Shown here: piece by piece, positions 46,087 through 54,142 of the stretch
How the letters are laid out: each line of letters begins with the position of its first letter
How positions within the stretch are numbered: position 1 is the first letter of the stretch
Assembly: GCF_018861705.1 (NCBI RefSeq)
Contig: NZ_JAHLEC010000019.1
Location: 1 to 54,142, forward strand
Origin: Clostridium psychrophilum
GTDB taxonomy: Bacteria; Bacillota; Clostridia; Clostridiales; Clostridiaceae
Length of the DNA: 54,142 bases
Direction of reading: 5' to 3'
The notes under the pieces: generated by a model
Seen by the model: only the letters and a program-made list of their open reading frames with translations
Told to the model about the DNA's origin: nothing
Database searches by the model: none
Program-made: the position numbers and the translations under genes

Positions 46087-46539
46087 ATGTCAAAAGTATC
46101 TCCAGAAAGTGTTGAGAGTCTAAAAGAATCTTTAAAACAAGAGGGATATAAGTTAACTCCACAAAGAAGAGCTATCTTAAATGGTATAATTAAGAGTGAA
46201 GGTAGTCATCTTACAGCGGAAGAAATATATGATTTGGTTAAAATTGACTGCCCAGAAATAGGTTTGGCTACAATTTATAGAACGGTTCAACTTTTAGAAG
46301 AAATGGGTGTAATTCGAAAGCTTGATTTGGATGATGGTTGCAGTAGGTATGAACTTAACCATGAAGATGAACATCACCAACACCATCACTTAATATGTAA
46401 TCGGTGTGGTAAAGTATTAGAGGTACAGGGAGATTCACTTGAAGAACTAGAAGCAAGCGTTGAAAAAAAATATAATTTTAAGATTGAAGATCATAGTTTA
46501 AAATTTTATGGTGTTTGTGATAAGTGCTTAGGTAAATAA
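46087..46539 (+). CDS. Fur family transcriptional regulator
   Basis: This 150-aa metalloregulator has a winged-helix domain (about 1-85, with YKLTPQRRAIL, LTAEEIY and IGLATIYRTVQLLEE) and a dimerisation domain with His-rich HHQHHHLIC near residue 98 and two CxxC zinc sites (CNRCG about 106, CDKCL about 145). Sequence favours Fur (iron) over PerR, although Fur, Zur and PerR are hard to separate by eye. The start is ATG 46087 after AAAAGGGG. It sits between UPF0473 and typA in the conserved clostridial order. Confidence 0.9.
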   Translation: MSKVSPESVESLKESLKQEGYKLTPQRRAILNGIIKSEGSHLTAEEIYDLVKIDCPEIGLATIYRTVQLLEEMGVIRKLDLDDGCSRYELNHEDEHHQHHHLICNRCGKVLEVQGDSLEELEASVEKKYNFKIEDHSLKFYGVCDKCLGK

Positions 46540-46656
46540 TAAGCGAAATAAAGATGCAATTTTTGAATTTATGTGGGATAATACTATGAAAAAACAAATT
46601 TAATGGTACAATAAAAGTTAATTTATCCTTTATTAATAAAGAATAATAGACTATAG

Positions 46657-46685
46657 TTGACTTTTTTGCAAGATAATATTAGAAT
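46657..46685 (+). promoter_or_regulatory. typA promoter
   Basis: TTGACT (46657-46662), a 17-nt spacer and TAGAAT (46680-46685) give a start near 46692. Confidence 0.65.
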
Positions 46686-46699
46686 AAGTATAGTAAATG

Positions 46700-46735
46700 C
46701 GAAAATTGGGTACTTAACGACGTATCCAATTTTCG
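46700..46735 (+). promoter_or_regulatory. Hairpin at the 5' end of typA message
   Basis: A 14-bp stem including one G-U pair (46700-46713 with 46722-46735) and an 8-nt loop starts about eight bases after the predicted transcript start and ends 45 bases before the typA ATG. The T-tail is poor. It could stabilise the 5' end, or terminate fur readthrough. Confidence 0.6.
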
Positions 46736-46780
46736 TTTGTGTAAAATGTGTAAACACACGAAAAAAATTGGAGGATTAAT

Positions 46781-48607
46781 ATGAATTTATTTACAAGAAA
46801 TGACGTTAGAAATATAGCAATAATTGCCCATGTAGATCACGGCAAAACAACCCTTGTGGATGCAATGCTTAAACAAAGCAATATTTTTAGGGCAAATGAA
46901 AAAGTACAAGAAAGAGTAATGGACTCTAATGATTTAGAAAAAGAAAGAGGAATAACAATCCTTTCTAAAAATACAGCAGTAATGCATAAAGGAATTAAAA
47001 TAAATATAGTTGATACTCCTGGTCATGCAGATTTTGGTGGAGAAGTTGAGCGAGTACTAAAAATGGTTGATAGTGTACTTCTTGTAGTTGATGCATATGA
47101 AGGCCCAATGCCACAAACAAAATTTGTTCTAAAGAAGGCATTAGAATTAAACCTTAACCCAATAGTTGTTATTAACAAAATTGATAGAAAAGATGCTCGT
47201 CCAACTGAAGTACTTGATCAAGTTTTTGATTTATTTGTTGAGCTTGGTGCAACTGATGAACAGTTAGACTTTGCAATTGTATATGCTTCTGCTAGAGAAG
47301 GTTATGCAAAGCTTGAAGTTGATGATGCAAGTGATAATATGGAACCATTGTTTGAATCTATAATAAAAAATGTAAAAGCACCAGAAGGTTATTTAGATAT
47401 GCCACTTCAATTGCTTGTTTCAACTATTGATTATAATGAGTATGTTGGAAAAATTGGAATAGGTAAAATTGAAAGAGGAAAAATCAAAAGAAATGAGCAA
47501 GTTGCTCTTATGAGACAAGATGGATCAGTAAAAAATGTTAAAGTTTCAAGCCTTTATGTATATAATGGTCTTAAGAGAGAAGAAACAGAAGAAGCAATCC
47601 TTGGTGATATAGTTGCAGTTTCAGGTATTCCAGACATTAACATTGGTGAAACAATATCAGATGTAAACACACCAGAAGCACTTCCATTTGTTGAAATTGA
47701 TGAACCTACATTAACTATGAATTTTATGGTTAATAATTCTCCTTTTGCTGGTCAAGAAGGAACATTTGTTACATCAAGACATATAAGAGACAGACTTACA
47801 AAAGAACTTGAAACAAATGTTAGTTTAAGAGTAGAAGAAACAGAAGCAGCAGATTGCTTTGCTGTAAGTGGAAGAGGAGAACTTCATCTATCAGTTTTAA
47901 TTGAAACTATGAGACGTGAAGGATATGAGTTCCAAGTTTCACAACCAAGTGTTATATATAAAGAAGAAAATGGTCACAAATTAGAGCCAATTGAGTCCCT
48001 TACAATTGATGTACCAGAAGAATTTATGGGTGTTGTAATGGAAAAATTAGGACCTAGAAAAGCAGAAATGGTAAATATGACTTCTGCAATAAACGGATAC
48101 ACTAGATTAGAATTTAAAGTTCCTTCAAGAGGATTAATTGGATTTAGGAGTGAATTCATGACCGATACTAAGGGTAATGGTATAATGAATCACGTTTTAG
48201 ATGGTTACGATAAATTTAAAGGTGATATTCCAACTAGAAGTAGAGGTTCTTTAGTTGTATATGAATCAGGTGAAACAATTACTTACGGCTTATTTAATGC
48301 TCAAGATCGTGGTGTTCTTTTCCTTGAACCAGGAGTAGCTGTATATGAGGGCATGATTGCTGGAGAATGTGCAAGAAGTGGCGATATGGAAATAAATGTT
48401 TGCAGAAAGAAACAATTAACAAACACTAGATCTTCTGGAGCAGATGAGTCACCAAAACTAGTCCCAGTAAAACCAATGTCACTAGAGCAATGTTTAGAAT
48501 TTATTGCACTAGATGAACTTGTTGAAATAACTCCTCTAAATATAAGAATGAGGAAAAAATTATTAGATCCAGGCGAAAGAAAAAGAGCTGGAAGTAGAAA
48601 AAAATAA
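46781..48607 (+). CDS. typA: Translational GTPase TypA/BipA
   Basis: This 608-aa ribosome-associated GTPase of the EF-G superfamily functions in 50S assembly and stress growth. It has G1 AHVDHGKT (16-23), a G2-region [13 protein letters not shown] (about 50), G3 [12 protein letters not shown] (about 74), G4 NKID (about 129), then EF-G-like domains II, III and V and the BipA-specific C-terminal domain (about 480-608). Length is normal. The start is ATG 46781 after GGAGGA. Confidence 0.97.
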   Translation: MNLFTRNDVRNIAIIAHVDHGKTTLVDAMLKQSNIFRANEKVQERVMDSNDLEKERGITILSKNTAVMHKGIKINIVDTPGHADFGGEVERVLKMVDSVLLVVDAYEGPMPQTKFVLKKALELNLNPIVVINKIDRKDARPTEVLDQVFDLFVELGATDEQLDFAIVYASAREGYAKLEVDDASDNMEPLFESIIKNVKAPEGYLDMPLQLLVSTIDYNEYVGKIGIGKIERGKIKRNEQVALMRQDGSVKNVKVSSLYVYNGLKREETEEAILGDIVAVSGIPDINIGETISDVNTPEALPFVEIDEPTLTMNFMVNNSPFAGQEGTFVTSRHIRDRLTKELETNVSLRVEETEAADCFAVSGRGELHLSVLIETMRREGYEFQVSQPSVIYKEENGHKLEPIESLTIDVPEEFMGVVMEKLGPRKAEMVNMTSAINGYTRLEFKVPSRGLIGFRSEFMTDTKGNGIMNHVLDGYDKFKGDIPTRSRGSLVVYESGETITYGLFNAQDRGVLFLEPGVAVYEGMIAGECARSGDMEINVCRKKQLTNTRSSGADESPKLVPVKPMSLEQCLEFIALDELVEITPLNIRMRKKLLDPGERKRAGSRKK

Positions 48608-48645
48608 ACAAAATAAACAAAATAAATAAATAAATAAATAAATAA
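48604..48645 (+). repeat. Short AT-rich tandem repeats after typA
   Basis: Immediately after the typA stop come copies of AAATAAAC and then about six AAAT units (to 48645). This is low-complexity slippage-prone sequence with no evident function. Confidence 0.8.
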
Positions 48646-48663
48646 GTTAATAGCTTTATTATT

Positions 48664-48708
48664 AAAAAAGAAAACCGGAAAATTTATTTGGAAGGTTTTC
48701 TTTTTTAA
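48664..48708 (+). terminator. Terminator of typA
   Basis: A 13-bp perfect stem (48664-48676 with 48694-48706) ends in a TTTTTT run (48701-48706), a classic rho-independent terminator. Confidence 0.85.
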
Positions 48709-48778
48709 TTTACATATTATTTAAAGATACATCGCAAGGACTTTAGTAACTTGCGTTATTGAATTTGGAGGAGACTAA

Positions 48779-49447
48779 ATGAGTGGAGTAACATATGATT
48801 ATATGGAACAATATATAAGAGAACTAATTCCAAGTAATGTTGGTATATTAGAAGAGCTAGAAGAGTTTGCACTTCTTAATAGAGTTCCTATAATTCAAAA
48901 AGAAACTGCTAAGTTTTTACAACTGGTATTAACTATGAATAAACCCAAAAAAATTTTGGAACTAGGTACTGCAATTGGTTATTCCTCTATTTTAATGAGC
49001 TTAACTCTCAATGGTTTAGTTGAAATTACAACAATAGAGAGAGATAAAGAGATGGTAAAGATTGCAAACAAAAACATAGAAAAATCTGGACTACAAAGTA
49101 GTATTACTGTTTTAGAAGGAGATTGTCTTGAAATTATGGAAAGTCTTCAAGGTCAATATGATATGATTTTTATGGATGCAGGTAAAGCACACTATAATCA
49201 TTTTCTTCCTAACTGCTTGAGACTCTTAAATAAAGATGGAGTTCTTATTGCAGATAATGTACTTTTTAGAGGAATGGTTGCATCGAAAGAACTCGCAACA
49301 CGGAGAAAAGTTACTATAATAAAACGCATGAAAAGCTATTTAGAATTAGTATCTAATAATGATGAACTTATAACTTCTGTAATACCAATGGGTGATGGCA
49401 TATCAGTTACGATGCGAGTGAATACATTAAGTAGCAAGGAGGAATGA
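48779..49447 (+). CDS. trmR: tRNA 5-hydroxyuridine methyltransferase (TrmR)
   Basis: This 222-aa class I SAM-dependent O-methyltransferase of the catechol-OMT-like family shows motif I ILELGTAIGYSSILM (about residues 60-74), TIERDKEMV near 92, and the metal-binding segment FMDAGKAHYNHF near 130. Bacillus YrrM/TrmR methylates 5-hydroxyuridine to 5-methoxyuridine at tRNA position 34 and sits next to the U32 proteins that make the hydroxyl group, exactly as here. The start is ATG 48779 after GGAGGAG. It overlaps the next reading frame (ATGA), supporting a coupled operon. Confidence 0.88.
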   Translation: MSGVTYDYMEQYIRELIPSNVGILEELEEFALLNRVPIIQKETAKFLQLVLTMNKPKKILELGTAIGYSSILMSLTLNGLVEITTIERDKEMVKIANKNIEKSGLQSSITVLEGDCLEIMESLQGQYDMIFMDAGKAHYNHFLPNCLRLLNKDGVLIADNVLFRGMVASKELATRRKVTIIKRMKSYLELVSNNDELITSVIPMGDGISVTMRVNTLSSKEE

Positions 49448-49452
49448 AACTA

Positions 49453-50676
49453 ATGAAACCAGAAATACTAGCACCTGCAGGTAATTTAGAAAAGTTAAAA
49501 GCGGCCATAAATTTTGGAGCAGATGCAGTTTATTTAGGCGGAAGTAAATTGAATTTAAGAGCTTTTGCAGATAATTTTAGTAATGAAGATTTAAAAGAAG
49601 GCATAGAATTTGCACATTTGAGAGGAAAAAAAGTATATGTTACATTAAATGTTTTTCCTCATAATGATGATTTAGAAGGACTAGAAGATTATTTAAAAGA
49701 GGTATATGAATTAGGGGCAGATGCTATTATTGTTTCTGATCCAGGTATCATTATGACTGCTAGAGAAGTTGTGCCACAACTTGAAATTCATTTAAGCACT
49801 CAAGCTAATAATGTAAACTACAAGTCTGCTATTTTTTGGCATAAACAAGGGGTAAAAAGAATTGTACTTGCGAGAGAATTATCTCTTTGTGAGATTAAAG
49901 AAATAAGAGCAAAGTTACCTGATACTTGTGAACTTGAAGCTTTTGTACATGGATCCATGTGTATGTCCTATTCAGGAAGATGTCTTATGTCAAATTATAT
50001 GACGGGTAGAGATGCAAATCGTGGTCAATGTGCTCAACCATGTAGATATAAATATTTCTTGATGGAAGAAAAAAGAAATGGAGAATATTTTCCTATAGTT
50101 GAGGATGATAAAGGTACCTACATAATGAATTCAAAGGACTTATGCATGATAGAACATATACCAGAGCTTGTAGAATCAGGGGTAATGTCCTTTAAGATAG
50201 AAGGAAGAATGAAAAGTTCATACTATGTTGCTTCTGTGTGTAAATCCTATAGAGAGGCTGTGGATGCGTATATAGCTGATAAAGCACATTATAAATTTCA
50301 GAAGAAGTGGATGGATAACCTATTAAAACCTAGCCATAGACAATACTATACTGGATTCTATTTTGGAGATCCAAACAAACAAATATATGAATCCTCGTCC
50401 TATATTAGAGATTATGATATAGTGGGAATTGTTCGTCAATATAACGAAGAAAGTAACATTGCAGTAATTGAACAAAGAAATAAAACATTTCTTTGTGATG
50501 ATGTTGAAGTATTAAGACCATTAGGAGATAATATTATAATTAAGCTTAATGATATGAAAAACTCTAAGGGAGAAAGCATACCTTCTGCTCCAAGTGCTCA
50601 AATGTTATATACTATAAATGTTAAAGAAAAGCTTTGTGAAAATGATATTCTTATTAAGTCTAAGGAGAAAAAATAA
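49453..50676 (+). CDS. trhP: Peptidase U32 family tRNA hydroxylation protein (TrhP)
   Basis: This 407-aa protein carries the complete U32 signature [19 protein letters not shown] near residues 157-175, with further Cys at NRGQCAQPC (about 186-194), likely iron-sulfur ligands. Bacterial TrhP (YegQ/YrrN/YrrO) introduces 5-hydroxyuridine at tRNA position 34 with prephenate. Here one gene replaces the Bacillus yrrN-yrrO pair. I start at ATG 49453, ten bases after AAGGAGG; the ATG at 49444 lies directly against the ribosome site. Adjacent trmR supplies the following methylation. Assignment as peptidase is historical. Confidence 0.88.
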   Translation: MKPEILAPAGNLEKLKAAINFGADAVYLGGSKLNLRAFADNFSNEDLKEGIEFAHLRGKKVYVTLNVFPHNDDLEGLEDYLKEVYELGADAIIVSDPGIIMTAREVVPQLEIHLSTQANNVNYKSAIFWHKQGVKRIVLARELSLCEIKEIRAKLPDTCELEAFVHGSMCMSYSGRCLMSNYMTGRDANRGQCAQPCRYKYFLMEEKRNGEYFPIVEDDKGTYIMNSKDLCMIEHIPELVESGVMSFKIEGRMKSSYYVASVCKSYREAVDAYIADKAHYKFQKKWMDNLLKPSHRQYYTGFYFGDPNKQIYESSSYIRDYDIVGIVRQYNEESNIAVIEQRNKTFLCDDVEVLRPLGDNIIIKLNDMKNSKGESIPSAPSAQMLYTINVKEKLCENDILIKSKEKK

Positions 50677-51311
50677 TGAATCGTCCTATTTTAATAGGGA
50701 TAACCGGAGGAACAGGATCAGGGAAAAGTACTATTGCTAGAGAAATATATAAGCAGTTCGATGATACATGCATTGCTATGATAGAGCAAGATTCTTATTA
50801 TAAAGATCAAAGTGATCTTTCGCTCAAAGAAAGAATAAAAACAAACTATGATCATCCTGATGCTTTTGATACTTCTCTTATAGTAAAGCACCTGAATCTT
50901 CTTTTAAAAGGAAAAGTTATTCAAAAACCTATATATAATTTTGAAATATTTAATAGAACAAAAGAAACAGTTTCTGTGAAACCTAGAGAAATAATAATAT
51001 TTGAAGGAATTCTTATACTGGCTGATAAAGTTCTACGTGATATGCTAGATATTAAAATATACGTAGATACCGATGCAGATGTAAGGTTTATAAGAAGACT
51101 TACAAGAGATATTAAGGAACGCGGAAGAACAGCTGAATCTGTTATTAATCAATATTTAAATGTTGTTAAACCAATGCACGAACAATTTACTGAACCTACC
51201 AAAAGATACGCAGATATTATTGTACCTGAAGGTGGTCATAATAAAGTAGCTATAGATATAATCACTGCAAATATAAGTCAAATATTGCAAAAACATAAAA
51301 AACATGAATAA
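50676..51311 (+). CDS. udk: Uridine kinase
   Basis: This 211-aa P-loop kinase phosphorylates uridine and cytidine. The Walker A motif is [12 protein letters not shown] (residues 8-19), followed by EQDSYY near 37 and the YDHPDAFD segment near 58 typical of uridine kinase. [12 protein letters not shown] near 146 is the lid region. The start ATG 50676 shares one base with the stop of trhP (TAATG), so translation is coupled. It lies in the trmR-trhP-udk order also known from Bacillus. Confidence 0.93.
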   Translation: MNRPILIGITGGTGSGKSTIAREIYKQFDDTCIAMIEQDSYYKDQSDLSLKERIKTNYDHPDAFDTSLIVKHLNLLLKGKVIQKPIYNFEIFNRTKETVSVKPREIIIFEGILILADKVLRDMLDIKIYVDTDADVRFIRRLTRDIKERGRTAESVINQYLNVVKPMHEQFTEPTKRYADIIVPEGGHNKVAIDIITANISQILQKHKKHE

Positions 51312-51325
51312 TCTGTGTCAAGTAT

Positions 51326-51370
51326 AAAACATCTCATTTTAGGCTAGAATTAGCCTATGTGAGGTGTTTT
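51326..51370 (+). promoter_or_regulatory. Hairpin covering the PBP ribosome site
   Basis: An outer 11-bp stem with one G-U pair (51326-51336 with 51360-51370) encloses a 6-bp stem (51341-51346 with 51351-51356). The 3' arm contains the TGAGGTG ribosome site of the penicillin-binding protein gene, and its ATG at 51372 is two bases further on. The same hairpin with its TTTTTA tail could terminate udk transcripts. Confidence 0.65.
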
Positions 51371-51371
51371 T

Positions 51372-53102
51372 ATGAATGGTAGAAATAATATATTTGGTTA
51401 TTCAAATCAAAGGAGTGAAATAAAAAAAAGAATATGGATTGTAATGGTTCTATTTATGTTTTTATTTTGTTTGTTAATTTGGAGAATCACAAGTTACATG
51501 TATTTTAATTCTAAGCCATTAAAAACTATGGCAGATGCACAATACACTATAGACGAACAATATGGGTCTCAATATAGTTTAACCGACTGTAATGGACGTG
51601 ACCTCTTATCTTATGAAGTGAATTATTATGCGATTATTGATCCAGTGGATTATAAAAGATTTAATGAATATACTAGCAAATATGATTTAGAAGCATTAAC
51701 TATTACACTACGAAACTATAATAAAAACTATGATTTAGAAAAAATCAAAAGCAATGGTAATGGTCAGAAACTAAGATATAAAATTGATGAACAAACTTAT
51801 AATAAGCTTAAAGATATAACTAAAGTAAAAGGGTTTTATGCTTTTAAATCAAATGATGTGGTTAAGAATAATTATTGGAAAATAGAAAATATATTGACTA
51901 ATACAAAATATTTTAATAAGTCAGGGAAAGAAGTACTAAAGAAACCTGAATCCTTAGAGATGCAAATATATAATAAAACTAAAAATAATGAATATACGAA
52001 AATTATGTTTGCTAAGGGAGTAAATGGAGAAATAGCTAAAGGTAAAATTATTAAACCTAAAAACAATATCAACGTAAGACTTACCATAGATAAAGAAATT
52101 CAAGATAAAGTTGAAAATATTCTTCATGAACAAAACTATAAAAAATATAATCAAATTGGTGTAGTATTGATGGATAGTAGCAGTGGAAAAATAAAGGCAA
52201 TGGCACAAAAAGATGATAATACATATAATGCAAATTTAGGAATGGCAGGTACTAATGGTGCTTTGCCAGGATCAATTTTTAAAGTTATTGTTGATGAGGC
52301 TGGGTTAGATAAAAATTTAATAGATAATAATAAAAAATACACATTAAATCCTACCCTGTTTCCAGAAGAACCTATTAAGAAGAATGGAGGTCCATTTACA
52401 GTTGCAGATGCATTAACTGTTTCTTCTAATAACATATTCGCCCAATTGGGTTGGAAAGTAGGTTTTAAAAATATAAATGCCTATGCACAAAAGCAAGGAA
52501 TGTTAAGCAAGGTATTAAATCTTCAGCAAGAAGCCAATGGTAAGTTCCAAGAGAATTTATTAAATCCGACTCATGCAGAGACGAGTCAAACATCTATTGG
52601 TCAGAATGTTACAATAACGCCTCTAGAAGCTTTAAGTATTCCTAATACTATTATAAATGATGGAATATATGTTCAACCAAAAATAATAGATGCATATGTT
52701 AATGAAAATAATAAAGTCTTAGAAACAGCAACTGCTAAAACAACAACTGTATTAAAAAGAGGAACAGCTGAAGCTGTGAAACTTCATATGATGGATGTTG
52801 TAAACAAAGAAAAAGGGGGAACGGGAGACGCAGCATACATTAAAGGTATGGATATCGGCGGAAAAACAGGGACTACGACATATTATGTAACAAAATTAGT
52901 GAATGGGAAAAAAGTAAGTCAGAAGTGCTCTGATGGATGGTTTGTAGGTTTTTTTGATTTAAATGGCAAAAAATATTCTATGGTTGTATTCGTAAATGAT
53001 ATTGAAATCAGTAAAGTAATAGGGGTAGCAGATGAAGAAGCTGGAGGTACGGCTGCCCCAATTTTTAAAAAGGTAATCAATTCTCTTAAAATAATTGATT
53101 AA
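51372..53102 (+). CDS. Penicillin-binding transpeptidase
   Basis: This 576-aa class B penicillin-binding protein has a cytoplasmic N-terminus, one membrane helix (about 20-42), a divergent dimerisation region (about 60-230), and a transpeptidase domain with the active-site SIFK (301-304), SSN (351-353) and KTG (498-500) motifs intact. It cross-links peptidoglycan outside the membrane. The N-terminal arginine-glycine dimer motif is changed (GSQYSLTDCNGRDLL), so it is not a standard PBP2 or FtsI. Position just before sigK suggests, but does not prove, a sporulation role. The start is ATG 51372; its ribosome site can be masked by a hairpin. Confidence 0.9.
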   Translation: MNGRNNIFGYSNQRSEIKKRIWIVMVLFMFLFCLLIWRITSYMYFNSKPLKTMADAQYTIDEQYGSQYSLTDCNGRDLLSYEVNYYAIIDPVDYKRFNEYTSKYDLEALTITLRNYNKNYDLEKIKSNGNGQKLRYKIDEQTYNKLKDITKVKGFYAFKSNDVVKNNYWKIENILTNTKYFNKSGKEVLKKPESLEMQIYNKTKNNEYTKIMFAKGVNGEIAKGKIIKPKNNINVRLTIDKEIQDKVENILHEQNYKKYNQIGVVLMDSSSGKIKAMAQKDDNTYNANLGMAGTNGALPGSIFKVIVDEAGLDKNLIDNNKKYTLNPTLFPEEPIKKNGGPFTVADALTVSSNNIFAQLGWKVGFKNINAYAQKQGMLSKVLNLQQEANGKFQENLLNPTHAETSQTSIGQNVTITPLEALSIPNTIINDGIYVQPKIIDAYVNENNKVLETATAKTTTVLKRGTAEAVKLHMMDVVNKEKGGTGDAAYIKGMDIGGKTGTTTYYVTKLVNGKKVSQKCSDGWFVGFFDLNGKKYSMVVFVNDIEISKVIGVADEEAGGTAAPIFKKVINSLKIID

Positions 53103-53120
53103 ATAAATTTATTGGATAAG

Positions 53121-53129
53121 CATATATAT
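53121..53129 (+). promoter_or_regulatory. Possible sporulation sigma -10 element upstream of sigK
   Basis: CATATATAT fits the sigma-E/K type -10 (CATANNNT), about 70 bases upstream of sigK. No clear -35 is visible; the AT-rich context makes chance likely. Confidence 0.25.
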
Positions 53130-53198
53130 TTGAATGTCCATGCACTTTTGAATAATTAATTCATATTATATTAATAAGCTCTATTAGGAGGAACATCT

Positions 53199-53927
53199 GT
53201 GTTTTTCATAAATAGTTTATTGAATATGATTGGTAATATTACATTTTTAACAGCTTATATAACTGGAAGCAGTTCATTTCCCCAGCCATTGAGTGAGGAA
53301 GATGAAAAATCTTATTTAATAAAGTTAAAGGAGGGTGATCTACTTGCTAAAGGCATATTAGTTGAACGAAATTTAAGACTGGTCGCACATATAGTAAAAA
53401 AATATTCCTATCCAGGCAAGGATGTAGATGACCTGATATCCATTGGAACTGTAGGACTTATAAAAGCAATTGATTCATTTGATATAAACAAAGGAACAAG
53501 GCTTGCTACGTATGCTGCAAGATGCATAGAAAATGAAATACTTATGCTTATTCGTAATAATAAGAAAACGAAAGGCGAAGTATATCTTCAGGATCCTATC
53601 GGAATTGATAAAGAAGGAAATGAGATATCTCTTATGGATGTTTTAAGCAGCGATGAGGATTCTATTATAGATATAGTGGAAAGTAAAATTCAAATTAAAA
53701 AACTTTATGATAAGATTAATGTATGCTTAATGGATAGGGAAAAAATGATAGTTCAAATGCGTTATGGATTGATTGATGGTAGCCCTCGAACACAAAGAGA
53801 AATTGCATTAATACTCGGAATTTCTAGGTCGTATGTGTCTAGAATTGAAAAGAGAGCATTAAAGAAACTTAATAAAGAATTGAATAGTACTACTAAAAAT
53901 ACATTAAATAATTATAAAAAATTGTAA
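53199..53927 (+). CDS. sigK: Sporulation sigma factor SigK (with pro-sequence)
   Basis: This 242-aa sigma-70 family factor directs late mother-cell gene expression in sporulation. Region 2 shows NLRLVAHIVKKY, DLISIGTVGLIKAIDSFD and TYAARCIENEILMLIRNNKKTKGE, and region 4 TQREIALILGISRSYVSRIEKRALKKL. The first 20 or so residues are hydrophobic and resemble the removable pro-sequence of Bacillus pro-SigK, implying processing. The frame is continuous, so there is no skin-type insertion. The start is GTG 53199 after AGGAGGAAC. Confidence 0.94.
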   Translation: MFFINSLLNMIGNITFLTAYITGSSSFPQPLSEEDEKSYLIKLKEGDLLAKGILVERNLRLVAHIVKKYSYPGKDVDDLISIGTVGLIKAIDSFDINKGTRLATYAARCIENEILMLIRNNKKTKGEVYLQDPIGIDKEGNEISLMDVLSSDEDSIIDIVESKIQIKKLYDKINVCLMDREKMIVQMRYGLIDGSPRTQREIALILGISRSYVSRIEKRALKKLNKELNSTTKNTLNNYKKL

Positions 53928-53983
53928 CAACTATGGTATAATTGTAAATTGTACACAAGTATTTATAATAAAGTATCCAACAA

Positions 53984-54010
53984 ATTGTAATTAAAGTTAC
54001 AATATATTTT
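53984..54010 (+). terminator. Probable sigK terminator
   Basis: A 7-bp stem (53984-53990 with 53997-54003) with a 6-nt loop is followed by ATATTTT. It is weak but correctly placed, 57 bases after the stop. Confidence 0.45.
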
Positions 54011-54120
54011 CCGAAAGATAATTGTATAAACTGATTATCCCACAAAAAGCTTGTAATTACTTCCAAACGTAGTAATTATGATATAATAATATCAAAATCA
54101 GTACGTAGAGGAGGATTACT

Positions 54121-54142
54121 ATGTTTTGCAAAAATAACGTTC
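54121..54142 (+). CDS. Start of an unidentified gene, cut by the window edge
   Basis: ATG 54121 follows an excellent ribosome site (GAGGAGGA at 54109-54116) and a TATAAT at 54082-54087. Seven residues, MFCKNNV, are visible before the edge. An inverted repeat (54054-54060 with 54072-54078) overlaps the promoter spacer. Identity cannot be decided. Confidence 0.55.

Noticed and set aside
53199-53927. Skin-type element or other mobile insertion in sigK
   Set aside because: The reading frame is continuous from the pro-sequence to region 4.

Overview
The window is about 54 kb of AT-rich Firmicutes chromosome, almost certainly from a spore-forming member of Clostridiaceae (Clostridium sensu stricto-like). 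The support is strong AGGAGG-type ribosome sites, AT-rich intergenic hairpins, a spore photoproduct lyase, a sigK gene with a pro-sequence, the SCIFF peptide with its maturase, and clostridial gene order (ruvAB-queA-tgt-yajC-SCIFF-secDF-apt-relA-dtd-hemZ-aspS; alaS-UPF0297-ruvX-UPF0473-fur-typA-trmR-trhP-udk-sigK). I see no rRNA or tRNA gene, CRISPR array, prophage or insertion sequence.

Layout. 1-9.1 kb is a set of mostly single genes: DEAD-box helicase, glutaredoxin-like protein, AI-2E-family membrane protein, RlmA-type rRNA methyltransferase, SplB, Aat, a DUF523-DUF1722 protein and an exported protein of unknown function. 9.2-17.9 kb holds ruvAB, queA and tgt, then yajC, a TIGR04086-type membrane protein, the 45-aa six-cysteine SCIFF peptide, its radical-SAM maturase, and secD-secF. 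18.1-26.8 kb holds a short RecJ-like gene with altered catalytic motifs, apt, relA, dtd, an MBL-fold hydrolase, hemZ, aspS and a CsoR/CstR-type regulator. 26.8-31.7 kb holds a two-part ThrE/YjjPB exporter (minus strand), glyA, a PHP-domain phosphatase, a remnant of an AEC permease and a flavin reductase. 31.7-34.6 kb (minus strand) is hisS followed by a frameshifted class V aminotransferase. 34.7-38.6 kb is iscR-iscS-iscU-mnmA plus a second iscU. 38.7-41.6 kb holds a NagZ-type lipoprotein, a PRC-barrel protein and a second AI-2E-family protein. 41.7-54.1 kb is alaS under a T-box, ireB, ruvX, UPF0473, fur, typA, trmR-trhP-udk, a penicillin-binding protein, sigK and the first codons of another gene.

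Functional themes. Translation and tRNA biology dominate (queA/tgt, mnmA with IscS, trmR/trhP, dtd, aspS/hisS/alaS, rlmA, typA, relA). Protein export is coupled in position to a ranthipeptide-type RiPP cassette. Iron-sulfur assembly and iron regulation form a third theme (isc genes, fur).

The most noteworthy observations are: the SCIFF cassette inside the Sec gene cluster, with an 11-bp element that can mask the ribosome site of its membrane gene; the RecJ-like protein that has lost several metal ligands; hisS of the eukaryote/archaeon-like type, away from its usual place before aspS and preceded by a non-T-box attenuator; an 8-A frameshift in the aminotransferase; mutually exclusive RNA pairings in the iscR leader; and a 26-bp perfect hairpin in the divergent thrE/glyA gap. 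All assignments come from reading the sequence and from remembered family features; no database search was run.
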